Positions 1 through 9,890 of a stretch of 64,000 nt of DNA are shown piece after piece. Positions within the stretch are counted from its first letter, which is position 1; every line of letters starts with the position of its first letter. Source of the DNA: Petrolisthes cinctipes. Its lineage: Eukaryota > Arthropoda > Malacostraca > Decapoda > Porcellanidae. Under the pieces are notes generated by a model, which was not told the DNA's origin, searched no databases, and worked only from the letters and a program-made list of their open reading frames with translations. Location: contig JAWQEG010003732.1 in assembly GCA_033782935.1 (NCBI GenBank), positions 19,952-83,951 of the forward strand, read 5' to 3'. The position numbers and the translations under genes were made by a program.

Positions 1-908
1 ACTTAGTCTCCATATAATTGGTCTTGGGGCTGTATTTAATAAGACAGATATGTTTTAGTGTAGGTTGTTCTCCTTGTCATCTTTTATGCTTTCCGGTCCC
101 GTCTTCTATTTATTAAATGAATGTCACTTGCTTACTAAACTGTAACGTTAGACCTCATTCACTCGAACTGACACTTCGACAAACACAGACAAAAGCGATC
201 ATTTTGCCAGTCCTCCTCTCGCTCGCCTGCCTCTGCCTGCATCTGATCCGTATCTGAGTTGAAAAATGTCAGTGTTTTCACTGCTCACTCGCCCAGGCGT
301 GAACCGCGAACTTCGATACAAGAGAAACATCTGAAGCATTTACTAGTCTCGTCGCCTCGATGCCCGACCGGCTGCAGGTCTTTGTGAAGGAGGGAGTCTG
401 GGCGCGATTCTGATTACATTGCATTCAATAGTAAACAAATAATTAATACTCATGTAATCTTAAGGGTAACAACCGTAAAGTTATGTATGTTCTTATCACA
501 GTATTTGCCTCGCAATTCTGCAAGGCAATAACGAGGAATAACGTAAGCTGTAAAACGATAAATACCAGTAATTACGCAGATAGATGTGCTACATGTTATT
601 AATTTTAGTACTGAATTCTCTAAAGGAATGTGCCACCTGCCATACATTGGGTTCCTGCATGAAGAGGGCTTGGGTATTCAGTTTCCGTCCTTGCAATGTG
701 AATACATAACTGCCAATATATAGGATTTACTTATCCCGGTTTATTTGAGGTAATCATTAAAGGGGCCAAATGATGGATAGTTCATGGTGCCGTCACCGTG
801 CCGATGCTTGGATTATCTAATATTCTCAGTTCTTCCAGCATCCAGCTGGCCATGGGCCACAATCAAAGCAGGCCCCTCCTCCAAGGACCATGTAGCCGCG
901 TCCACTTT
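1..908. other. No recognisable gene; probably ALG9 intron
   Basis: No exon could be placed on either strand. The ALG9 exon at 1552-1415 ends in a splice donor with about a third of the protein still missing, so this stretch is most simply intronic. I looked on the minus strand for the conserved segment that follows in animal ALG9 and did not find it. The part just below 909 is probably the 3' untranslated tail of the LINE fragment that ends there. Confidence 0.5.
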
Positions 909-1412
909 TCAAGCATTCACCACCCTCCTCCACTCGTTTTTGTCACGTGCAATCACTCTACCTTGCTCCATAGATATACCTCTTCCACTCATAGCTCCTT
1001 TCACGGTGTCCATCCATCTCCTCTGTGGCCTTCCTCTCCTCCTTACACATCTCACATCTGAGCCCCCTATCCTCTTTACCATTCTATTCTCCTCCATTTT
1101 CTCCACATGTCCAAACCATCTTAACACACTCTGCTCTGCACGGCTTGCTAACTCTCTCACGACACCTGTCCTCCTCACTTCCTCATTCCTGACTCTGTCC
1201 ATTCGAGTCACACCACACATGCTTCTCAGACATCTCATCTCTACTACATTCAACCTTCTCTTCTCACTTTCTCCCATATTCCATGTTTCCGCTCCATACA
1301 GTGCAGTAGGCATGGCTATCCCTTCGTACAACTTCCTCTTTACATCCATTCTAAGTGCCTTACAGCCAAACATCCTATTCATACAGTGTGCAACTAATAA
1401 GAAGGGTTCCTT
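909..1412 (-). mobile_element. Non-LTR retrotransposon reverse transcriptase C-terminal fragment
   Basis: An open frame on the ALG9 strand encodes the post-polymerase tail of a LINE ORF2: ALRMDVKRKLYEGIAMPT, LYGAETW, VVEMRCLRSMCGVTRMDRV, VLRWFGHVEKMEENR, RRRGRPQRRWMDTVKGAM, then a stop after NEWRRVVNA. The order YGAETW / RWFGHV / GRPxxRW is standard for this tail in many animal LINEs. No polymerase domain or 5' part is present, so this is a 5'-truncated copy. It begins directly after the splice donor at 1414-1413 and shares the exon's reading frame, so the open frame runs from exon into element. It lies in the intron and is removed if the donor is used. Confidence 0.85.
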
Positions 1413-1414
1413 AC

Positions 1415-4400
1415 CTCGGTACTGTCCAACAATGCGAGACATGCTCATGGTTGCTGAGAGAGCGAGGAGGGAGAGTGAGAGCCAGGTGGTGTGGCTGATG
1501 TAGTGTTGCTGTCGACCACCCCACGCCCACCACCACACTTGCTGCATTGTGTCTGTGAATGTAATGACAATACTGTATTCCAAGTCAAATCCAAAAGAGA
1601 AAAGTAGTACTGAAAGTGTAAAGTCCATGGATTCGTATCTTTTACTAGTCCCTAAACCTCATGATAGGTTTAAATAAATTACTAACAAATCCTTCATCCA
1701 CCTTTCCTCATTAATAAGACTGATGCATCTTTCAAACACAGTGTCCAGGCATCTCCAAAAAAAACTTGGGCTGGAAGGAAGAGAAGTTATGGCTTGGGAC
1801 AGCAGTACCTGTGGCAACAGCAGCAGTGAGGCAGATGAGAGGGTAGATCGGAAAGAGGAAGCGCTCTTCCTTGTGTGGCTGCAGCAGGAACACGGTCAGC
1901 CACAGGTAGAAAGGGGACAGACTCAGCCACAGTGGGAGATGCTGGATATGGCTCCTCTTGGGTATAACTTGTAGTACTTGAGTCACCAACATCTGTGTCA
2001 TCATATACAAGAAACTATTATGAAATCTCGTGCATGTAGATTAGAATACTGACTGACTGACCTGCTGTAATTATGTTAAATGACAAATGTTAAACAAGTT
2101 TCTGTAATATGAAGAGTCTACTGAATTAGTAAAGATAAAGCAGCACATACATGGAAAGGAAGTGCAACAAGAGCAGCCAAGAACATGATGTTGAAGTTAA
2201 GGAAGCCATTAATGATATAGAAGGTCCAGGGTTCGGTGCCGTAGATGTTGGGCCCGTGAGAGGAGAAGACGTTATAGAGGACGATGTTGAGGGGCGCCAC
2301 CACTAGCCGCCCAAAGTACTGAGAGTCAATCTGCACCATCGGCACCTGAGGCGAGAAAAACTAGTCACCAGGGGTCAGAAACTTGATTATTTATGTACCG
2401 TGTATGTTTTATCATCCAATTATTATTATTACATATGACATGCTATGATAACCTAATTATTGAAACATAAATGCAATTAAGGAAGTTTGCCATAATTGTG
2501 TAAACTTTCCATGCCTGCAAGCACAAACATGATATTCTAGCATCAGAATTTTCACAAGTACTGTATAAGCCAGAGGAGTAGGTATGTACGGGTTCACTCA
2601 CCAGGATTGTCAGAGCCGAGATAATACACCACTTAGTAAACATCATCACTTGCTTCTTACGGAACACTATGTCGTACGCAATGGGGATTCTGCAAGGGAG
2701 AAACCGATTTATAAATTACAAATGACAGTACTGTACAACAAATGGGAGCAAATCAAAACACCTGCAATTCTGAAAGACTCAGTATATGGACAAACAGCAT
2801 TACTAAAGTATTCCCATATCACTGTAAGTAATATCCCCCCTAAAAAAGATATGGCCTACCCAAGAGCAGCAGCGAAGGGCCAACCTAGGAAAGTGGAGAT
2901 GGCGGTGGTGAAGATGGCCAGCTGCGGCGCCTGGTGGTACCACGCTCCTATTGACAGCAGCGTCATGTACCTGCACCACCAAACAATTATATACACATTA
3001 TCAATATCTAAATGATAGTATACTCCATATATTTTAACAGGCAAATATGTGTTGGCTACCTCATTTAATTTTTCAATTTTATATTTCATATAATGCACTC
3101 GAAGTCAAATTACCTTAAAAATTTATACTACTAGGGATTTATATGCAACTACTGTACAAATGCTGGACTGCATATGAAACATGTATCTAAGGTCATAATA
3201 ATTAGAAGGGAATTAGGACATTTTTGCCTGGTTAAAAAGTGTAGCATTAGCTCATGATATACCAACACAAACTACATAAGCTAATAAATCAATAAGAAAT
3301 GCTATGGTAATCATTTATTTATACTTCACCCAATAACTGATGACTCCGACTTTACAACCCTGGCTTTCACACAGCCCAAACTCACACCAGGCTATACTTA
3401 CATGGCAAAACTGGAAGGGAGGAAAGCAGTGGAGGCAGTGAACATCCCAGCAGCAAACACCAGCACACCCAGCGTCACCAGACCAATGTTGCTGCCAAAC
3501 TCCTTACACACACCCCTGCCAACATACACCCTCTTAGCATTTTGGTATTACAGAACAATTTCAATATACACACCCATACCAACACAAACTCCTCCAAACA
3601 GCAATCTATGCACACACATTCATATCAGCACACTCCTCTTCACACTTGATGCCAATTGCAGTCACACCCAAACCACATCTCTATTACATTCCCTCATTGC
3701 TTTCCCCATCCTACCTTGTCAAACCAAATGCTCTTCCCAAGTAGCTCATTTCTATTGCATCTACTCCAGACAGTTGCACTCTATTTCATCTCTTATAATG
3801 GAGAAACTTTAGTTCTCCAAAGGCCATTCATATACCCAGGGCTTTTGGCAACCTTCTCCAGCTTACAATACAGTACCTATAAAAGTAGAGTTCACAGCCG
3901 GAACAGCCAAGGGCCAGCATGCACCGGATGAAGAAGAATACAAGGATGCGGTTGGACTGAAGGAGAGTGGAGTAGAGCCATCCAGGAACTGCATGGAGGA
4001 GGAGGTACGTGTAGGAGCGCAGGGCATACTGAGGGGAATACTCCCATGTCTGGAACCCTTTCCCATACAGCAGGTAGTGTGTCTGAGGAAATTGATTGGA
4101 TGGATTGATGGATTGAACGAGTGACTGATTAACTGACTTGCTAGGTAGAGTCATGTGTTGCAGGTGAATGAGTGAAATGTATACTGCATAATGAGTTTAT
4201 AGCACAACACAAAAATGAATCACCAACCCATTACATAATATCATCAAAATGCTATAAAATACTGTCCAGCAATGAGACACTCCTGCTCCCCTTAAGTTTC
4301 AAACCCAGCTGTGTGACTCACTGGTTCCCAGTAATTGTAAGTTTCATCACAGTCACTGATGAGACCCCAGATGGCAGCACAGAGGCGGGCCGAGAGCAGG

Positions 4401-4727
4401 GCCTTGAGGGCAGTGTAGGGGCCTGGAGTCCATGCATCCACCACACCCACCACACCCTTTCCTCCACCGCCACTCACACCCTCCTTCACATCTCTGCAGT
4501 AAAATGTAAACAGTTAATCCTTAAAAATAGTCTAACGACTTCTGCATTCGGAAATTATTTCCAAGTTACACGTGTGAGATATCTAATTTTCTCTGTGATA
4601 TTCGTTCTTATGGTCAAATTTGTGTAAGTTTGATATAGGTCTTACCTTCCCCAACTTGTACAAACAGAAAATATTGTCCCCCCCCCCTCCCTTTTTCACG
4701 ATGTTCAAGCGACTTCTCGTCGGCCAT
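1415..4727 (-). CDS. ALG9: ALG9 alpha-1,2-mannosyltransferase, 3' end outside window
   Basis: ER multi-pass glycosyltransferase (family GT22) that uses dolichyl-phosphate-mannose to add alpha-1,2 mannoses to the lipid-linked N-glycan precursor. Exons with GT-AG borders and matching phases: 4493-4322, 4082-3877, 3515-3402, 2970-2860, 2689-2602, 2345-2151, 1992-1809, 1552-1415 (about 402 residues). Family landmarks in order: LLSARLCAA, DCDETYNYWEP, GFQTWEYSPQYALRSY, FLPSSFAM, LGWPFAAALG, APLNIVLYNVF, YGTEPW, INGFLNFN, QPHKEERFLFPIYPLICL, MSRIVGQYRG. A probable first exon is 4727-4646 (starts MADEKSLEH, GTAAG donor), but its phase misses the next exon by one base; a run of ten G (4678-4687) could be miscounted, or a small exon is missing. 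Human ALG9 is about 611 aa, so roughly the last third is off the left edge. Identity is certain; exon 1 is tentative. Confidence 0.93.
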
Positions 4728-4980
4728 GTTTGTTATATTTTCTCAATCCACTTGCCACCAATATTTTTGACGTATGTGCCATCTGCTGGTCTTTTTGGGA
4801 AATGTGAAATTGGGACCTCTGGTGGGAATTCCCTCATCTATTTTGTGATTTCAATTTGACGTATTAAAACTGCTGGCCAATCACTTGCTGACAACATTTC
4901 CACATCAGCCAATCAATTATTTTCTTTCGGCCATGACACCACGTCACCTTGTCTGCCCAGTTCAGTTCTGCGATGGAGTC
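4728..4980 (-). promoter_or_regulatory. Probable ALG9 promoter region
   Basis: This stretch lies just upstream of the tentative ALG9 first exon. It holds CCAAT boxes near 4757, 4877-4881 and 4909-4913 and an ATTGG near 4812. CRE-like cores occur near 4768 (TGACGTAT), 4857 (TGACGTAT), 4942 (ACGTCAC) and 5062 (GACGTCAC). No TATA box was identified. The composition fits a TATA-less housekeeping promoter, but the start site is inferred only from exon 1, which is itself tentative. Confidence 0.35.
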
Positions 4981-5220
4981 ACTTTGTGGTGGTTGTTCAC
5001 CTACTCGTAGCGAAGTTGTAAAGGAGTGTTACAAGGATAACGCAGCACGTATTTAATTTCTGAGACGTCACGGTGTTCTTCTCAGTGTCAGTGACTATAG
5101 TTTTGCATGTGATTCATTCAGTTTTAACATTCATTTATTGTCCAAATATTCTGTTTTGGCCATACCCCATCATCCAGATTTTGGCAAAAGTTGGCTTGGG
5201 TTTTCCTAATTTTTGTCAAA

Positions 5221-5500
5221 TTCCATAAGTTTGATATAGGTCTTACCTTGCACAACTCCCGGTAGTCTGCTAAGGTTAGGTGCCGATAGTCTGTTAAGGT
5301 TAGGTCCCGGTAGTCTGGTATGGATAGGTGCCGGTAGTCTGCCACAGTCCAGATTAGGTTAGGTTAGGTCTGCCTAATTCTACCTTGCATAACTCCCAGT
5401 AGTCTGTTAAGGTTAGGTCCTGGTAGTCAGCTAAGGTTAGGTCCCGGTAGTCTGCCACAGTCCAGATTAGGTTAGGTCAGGTCAGGTCTGCCTAATTCTA
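5221..5500 (+). repeat. 24-bp minisatellite (GGTAGTCTG..AAGGTTAGGT)
   Basis: Tandem copies of an about 24-bp unit reading CGGTAGTCTGCTAAGGTTAG plus a few bases, arranged in two larger blocks that each end in a CCACAGTCCAGATTAGG-type segment. The same words (GGTAGTCTG, TTAGGTCCC) make up the interior of the 8-bp-TSD transposon family downstream, so this is probably a local expansion of that element's interior. A short open frame on the minus strand here is only the repeat read through. Confidence 0.7.
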
Positions 5501-5825
5501 AAAAAAACCTAATATTAGTTATGCTCGCCAAAAATTGGAAAATTCGAGCAAGCTGGCTTGGATTTTCAATTTGGAATACCTGAGCCAACTCTTGCTAAAA
5601 GTTGGCTTGGGTTATCAAATTTTCACATTTCTTTAGTTACGCACTTCCTAAATAGTGCCTAAACCACTCGATATACTTTCCCCCACCCAAAAACCCGAAT
5701 TCCCAGGCTCTCCCCCAAGATTGTTTGGTTGATGGGGTATCGCCAAAACAGGATATTTGCACAATAAATGGATGTTAAAATCGAACGAATCACATATAAA
5801 ACTGTAGAAAAAACTACGTTTTTTT

Positions 5826-6506
5826 GGTAAATATTGAAAGAATTACCGTTATCGCGTACGGTTTTTCTACCTTCGTTACCCACTTATTTAGACCATTCTA
5901 AGACTATTTTCTTCCATGGCATTTCCTCCGCAAATGCCCCATTTCAAAGATATGGCATATTCAAATGGGGCAGTTTGAAATTAGCCTGACCTTACCTAAC
6001 CTAGACCACAGCAGACTACCGGGACCTAACCTGAGCAAACTACCGGGACCTAACCTGGGCAAACTACCGGGAAATAACCGTGGTAAAGTACAGGAAATGA
6101 CCGGGGCAAAATACGGTAAATATTGAAAGAATTACCGTTATCGCGTACGGTTTTTCTACATTCATTACCCACTAATTTAGACCATTCTAAGACTATTTTC
6201 TTCTATGGCATTTCCTCTGCAAATGCCCCATTTCCAAGATAGGGCATATTCAAATTAGTCTGACCTTACCTGACCTTACCTAAACTAACCTAGACCGCAT
6301 CAGACTACCGGGACCTAACCTGGGCAAACTACCGGGAAATAATCGAGATAAAGTACAATAAATGACTGGGGCAAAATACTGGGACTCAGCCGGATCTGGC
6401 AACACTGCTGCAAAACGGTAATTCTTTCAATAAATACCCAAAATACTGGGACCTAGCTGGATCTGGCAACACTAGCTACAAAACGGTAATTCTTTCAATA
6501 AATACC
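5826..6506 (+). mobile_element. TIR transposon copy with 8-bp TSD, interrupted by a second copy
   Basis: Outer copy of a short non-autonomous DNA transposon. It begins GGTAAATATTGAAAGAATTA and ends in the inverted equivalent (TAATTCTTTCAATAAATACC). The flanks are identical 8-mers, GTTTTTTT at 5818-5825 and 6507-6514. A second copy sits inside at 6115-6438. The interior carries ATGCCCCATTT, TTAGGTCCCGGTAGT-type words (as reverse complement) and GATCTGGCAACACT near the right end. No coding capacity. The GG..CC ends and 8-bp duplication fit several superfamilies, Merlin among them, so the superfamily is not assigned. Confidence 0.85.
6115..6438 (+). mobile_element. Second copy of the same transposon nested inside the first
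   Basis: A 324-bp copy with both terminal inverted repeats intact. It is flanked by CAAAATAC at 6107-6114 and again at 6439-6446. That 8-mer is the outer element's own sequence duplicated on insertion, and the outer element resumes at once after it (ACTGGGACC..). This gives a relative age: the outer copy was in place before the inner one transposed. Confidence 0.88.
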
Positions 6507-6649
6507 GTTTTTTTTTTCTGAAAATCTCGCACATGTTTAACTCGGAAAATTTACCTCGCACTCTTCCTCTAACTCCATATGAGATATTGGTTTGTGTCAT
6601 GAAGCGATTACTGGTACCTATTGCAGATAATAAAAAAATTAGGTATTAG

Positions 6650-6972
6650 TACAGAAGTGGACCTTAATTCAGCAGTGTTGCCAGATCCGGCTGGGTCCTA
6701 GTATTTTACCCCAGTCATTTATTGTACTTTATCACGATTATTTCCCGGTAGTTTGCCCAGGTTAGGTCCCGGTAGTCTGATGCGGTCTAGATTAGGTTAG
6801 GTCAGGTCAGGTAAGGTCAGGCTAATTTCAAAATGCCCCATTTGAATATGCCCTATCTTGGAAACGGGGCATTTGAGGAAGAAAAACCATAGAAGAAAAG
6901 TGTCTTAGAATGGTCCGAAATAGTGGGTAATGACAGTAAAATATCTATTATACAGTAAGGTCCACTTCTGTA
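6650..6972. mobile_element. Mariner-like MITE containing a captured fragment of the 8-bp-TSD element
   Basis: Perfect 17-bp terminal inverted repeats, TACAGAAGTGGACCTTA and its complement, bounded by TA at 6650-6651 and 6971-6972. TA targets and CAG-type ends are typical of Tc1/mariner. Almost the whole interior (about 6673-6950) is a reverse-orientation, end-trimmed copy of the neighbouring 8-bp-TSD family, from its GTGTTGCCAGATCCGGC end to its GGTCTAAATAAGTGGGTAATG-like end. No open frame of note. Confidence 0.6.
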
Positions 6973-7530
6973 CCTTTACCAAAAATTAAAAACAGTTCAG
7001 ACGTAACAAGACAATAATACAAACAAAAATAATTACCAGGCAAGATAGGGCATTTGGTACTACTGACAATAAAAGCAGGAACCGTATTTGTTAAGCCAGG
7101 TAAGAACTAAACAGGAATAATTTTTATACACTAGCAGCAATATTCCCGAAAACAAAAATATACCATCAGTATTCTATAAATATATTGTAATCATATTAGC
7201 CAGGGGCGCAGAAATATGTCCCAACTCGTACTTTTCCTTGGTATGATTCTGCCGTTTGAGGATTTCCTTATGTAGTTCTTTTCTTGTGTGAGCGGTACCT
7301 CTACTACGAGCCGTCGGCGCCATGATATGTCACCTAAATGTAAACAACCAGGAAGTACTAGCGTAATATATTTTTTTATCATGCAAAAAATATTTCTTCT
7401 GATTCAAGTAGGTGATGGCAATCAAATAAATAACTTAGTATAATTATTATGAAAGAGTCTCATTTCCTTATTAATTATGATGGACTAGGTAGGCCACGTA
7501 TCCCCTCAATAGAGGCGTAGAATGTTAGAT
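6973..7530. other. No gene recognised
   Basis: AT-rich sequence without exon-like or repeat structure that I could identify, apart from one 49-codon open frame on the minus strand (7323-7174) discussed under rejected items. Confidence 0.4.
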
Positions 7531-7929
7531 ACCACAGAGCTACACACATAGAGCGCTTAACCCCCTCCCCCCCCCCCCGGCGTGTCACCACCGGAAGTGG
7601 GTTGGCGGCCATGATAAGTGCCCTTCCCCTCAACCCGCCAGCCTGTTAGCTTATGCCAGGGTAAGATATTATTTCATTTATTCGGTCTTTCATTGATGAT
7701 ATGGTATATTAACTACATTATAGTGACTCACAATATATGAATAAGTATTTTTTTAACCGATATATCAGTGAATGGCTGATTAAATATAAATACATTTCGG
7801 TTAATAGGTGAAATGAGTTAGATAAACAAAACTATCGTTGGCTCTCATCCACAGTCACCTTCTTATAATATATATATACAACGTACTTAATCTCTATTAT
7901 GATAAGTATTTTATGTTCACATTGTTCAG

Positions 7930-8560
7930 TATGAATGTATGTATGTCACACTAGAGTAATAAGTGTGTATATATGCATGTCACACTAGAATGTGTGTATG
8001 TATGTATGTCACACTAGAGTAATATGTATGTATGTATATATGTCACACTAGAATAATATGTATGTATGTATGTCACACTAGAGTAATATGTATGTATGTA
8101 TGTACAGCCGTGGTCAAAAATAATCATCCATATAGGAGTAACTCACGTAAGATTTTGACAGCTTCCCTCTGTTCCTCAGCTGATAAACATTCCAATAAAT
8201 AGGTATAGAGCCATCGTTTAATTTAATACAAACAGCTACACACTGCTTAAAACAATAAAATAGTATGTGAACATGAAAACATTACACAGTAAATTGTTAA
8301 AGTTACCCATATGTGGATGATTATTATTGACCACGACTGTATGTATGTATGTCACACTAGAGTAATATGTATGTATGTCACACTAGAATAATATGTATGT
8401 AAGGTATGTCACACTATAGTAATATGTATGTATGTATGTCACACTAGAGTAGTATGTATGTATGTCACACTAGAGTAATATGTATGTATGTCACACTAGA
8501 GTAATATGTATGTATGTATGAATGTCACACTAGAGTAATATGTATGTATGTATGTAAGGT
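7930..8560 (+). repeat. Minisatellite of TGTATGTATGTCACACTAGA-type units
   Basis: Roughly 29-35-bp units combine a (TGTA)n run of variable length with the fixed word GTCACACTAGAGTAATA. About a dozen units are visible, split in two by the MITE at 8103-8341. A second, nearly identical array is at 46,620-47,237. Confidence 0.85.
8103..8341. mobile_element. 239-bp Tc1/mariner-type MITE
   Basis: The ends read TACAGCCGTGGTCAAAAATA and, inverted, TACAGTCGTGGTCAATAATA, so the TIR is over 25 bp with few mismatches. The TA at each border is the expected target duplication. It is inserted into the TGTA-rich minisatellite, a natural TA target. A second copy of the same length is at 46,795-47,033, at the equivalent position in the duplicated minisatellite. 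Confidence 0.85.
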
Positions 8561-8898
8561 AAGTGGAGGGAGAGGGAGACAGATTACAGTTATATATATT
8601 TGTCTTGTTTAATAAACCAGTTTAAGTTTAATTTCTTTGCATAATTTTCCGTATGGACATTATCTTAGCCTTGTTAAATGATTTAACAAAACCTGCATAA
8701 TTAGATAACAAGATACAATGCTTTACAAATCAGGGAAATGTCAATAACTGTGGATAGAAACATACTATACAAGTACGTACGGGAGTTCAAAGCGCGCGCC
8801 AAAAGGCATTTTAAAATGGCCGCCGAGCAGGCTCGCTGGTGACACTCCTCCCCTATCTAATAACACAGGGTCGATCACTCTATGTGTATAGCTCTGTG

Positions 8899-9890
8899 GT
8901 CACCACCGGAAGTGGGTTGGCGGCCATGATAAGTTGCCCTTCCCCTCAACCCGCCAGCCCTGCAGGGGCCGGATACTCGAAACAACTTAGGACATCCTAT
9001 CTCGGCTAGGGAACCCTAACTTCCCCAGTGTGCTTATGACGGTAAACTCAAAACACTTACGACAGCATAGCCTACTCAAAACCTTTGGCAGCCATCTGGT
9101 CCTAAGTTAGGGAGCTTGGATTTAGGACAACCTCCAGGCAGCCCTAAGTGGAGTTATGACACCGAACATCGTAGAAAACATGATAAATAAACTCGGCTGT
9201 ACCAAAAAGAATAAGAAGGACTATATACTTTTTGGCTGTATTACCAAAGAGCACCACTTTGTTGTTGTTGGAGAGACTACTGAGAAAGAGTGTATAGTAG
9301 GCCTATAGGGAACCACTCCAATGTCAGTCATAATCACCAACGACGATAGTATACATTTCCTCAAAATGAAATAAGAAACTTTTCCGAGAAATAGGACCAT
9401 GACATAATATATCGCTCGTCGCACAATAAAATTTAGTGCCATTCTCACACATATTCGAGTAATATTGAGTATGTAGTGTAAGCACAGTTAATTAGGAGAC
9501 TTATGTGTTGCATGAGTTCAAGGATTCACAGCATAATAAATGATTTTCCCAGTCATTGGTTTAAGCAATATCTTTTCAATTTGGACCCTGAAGGAGAAGC
9601 TTTGCGCAGTTGCAGTATCATAACCAATGAGGTATGAGGTGCAGCCATTGCGCACTGGTTACCGTCAAGATTTGGGAAGTTTTTTTTTACAAAGCACCTC
9701 GGTGACCTACCACTCCACAGGAAGGGTAGGTAAGTCTCACCCTACTAACCTCTCTATTTTTTATAATTATTTAATTTTTATAGAGGCTGGAGGTGGAGCT
9801 GAAGGGGGAGGCGGTGTGGGGGCACAGTAGGTTCCCCCACGTATAGGTGTGAATTTCCTTTTTAATAATCCTAGAGACAAAATTATTTAA
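8899..9890. other. Intergenic, repeat-derived in part
   Basis: About 8,956-9,170 (GGGGCCGGATACTCGAAAC.., many TTAGGAC and CCTAACTT words) is related to the reverse complement of 45,830-46,046 and probably belongs to one dispersed family. The rest up to 9,890 shows no exon or RNA gene that I can recognise. Confidence 0.45.

Larger units (their letters stand above)
7531..8898. mobile_element. 1.37-kb element with terminal inverted repeats, non-coding
   Basis: The left end reads ACCACAGAGCTACACACATA and the right end is its near-perfect reverse complement (about 24 bp, TATGTGTATAGCTCTGTGGT), which marks a DNA-transposon-like unit. A 58-bp GC-rich segment (TCACCACCGGAAGTGGGTTG..) occurs inside near 7586-7643 and again directly outside the right end at 8899-8957. 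The middle (7649-8545) is nearly identical to 46,335-47,237. No open frame suggests a transposase, so it is non-autonomous or not a transposon at all. Confidence 0.5.

Noticed and set aside
784..1503. A 239-codon plus-strand open frame over the ALG9 exon and LINE tail
   Set aside because: It is the antisense shadow of the minus-strand LINE/ALG9 frame and has no similarity of its own.
4974..5057. A 27-codon plus-strand open frame starting MESLCGGCSPTRSEVV, divergent from ALG9
   Set aside because: It lies downstream of CCAAT boxes and could be a first exon of a divergent gene, but it ends in a stop with no good donor and no further exon was found.
7174..7323. A 49-codon minus-strand open frame starting MAPTARSRGTAHTRKELH
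   Set aside because: Composition looks protein-like and the ATG context is acceptable, but I recognise no family and see no convincing donor or following exon. It lies between transposon relics.
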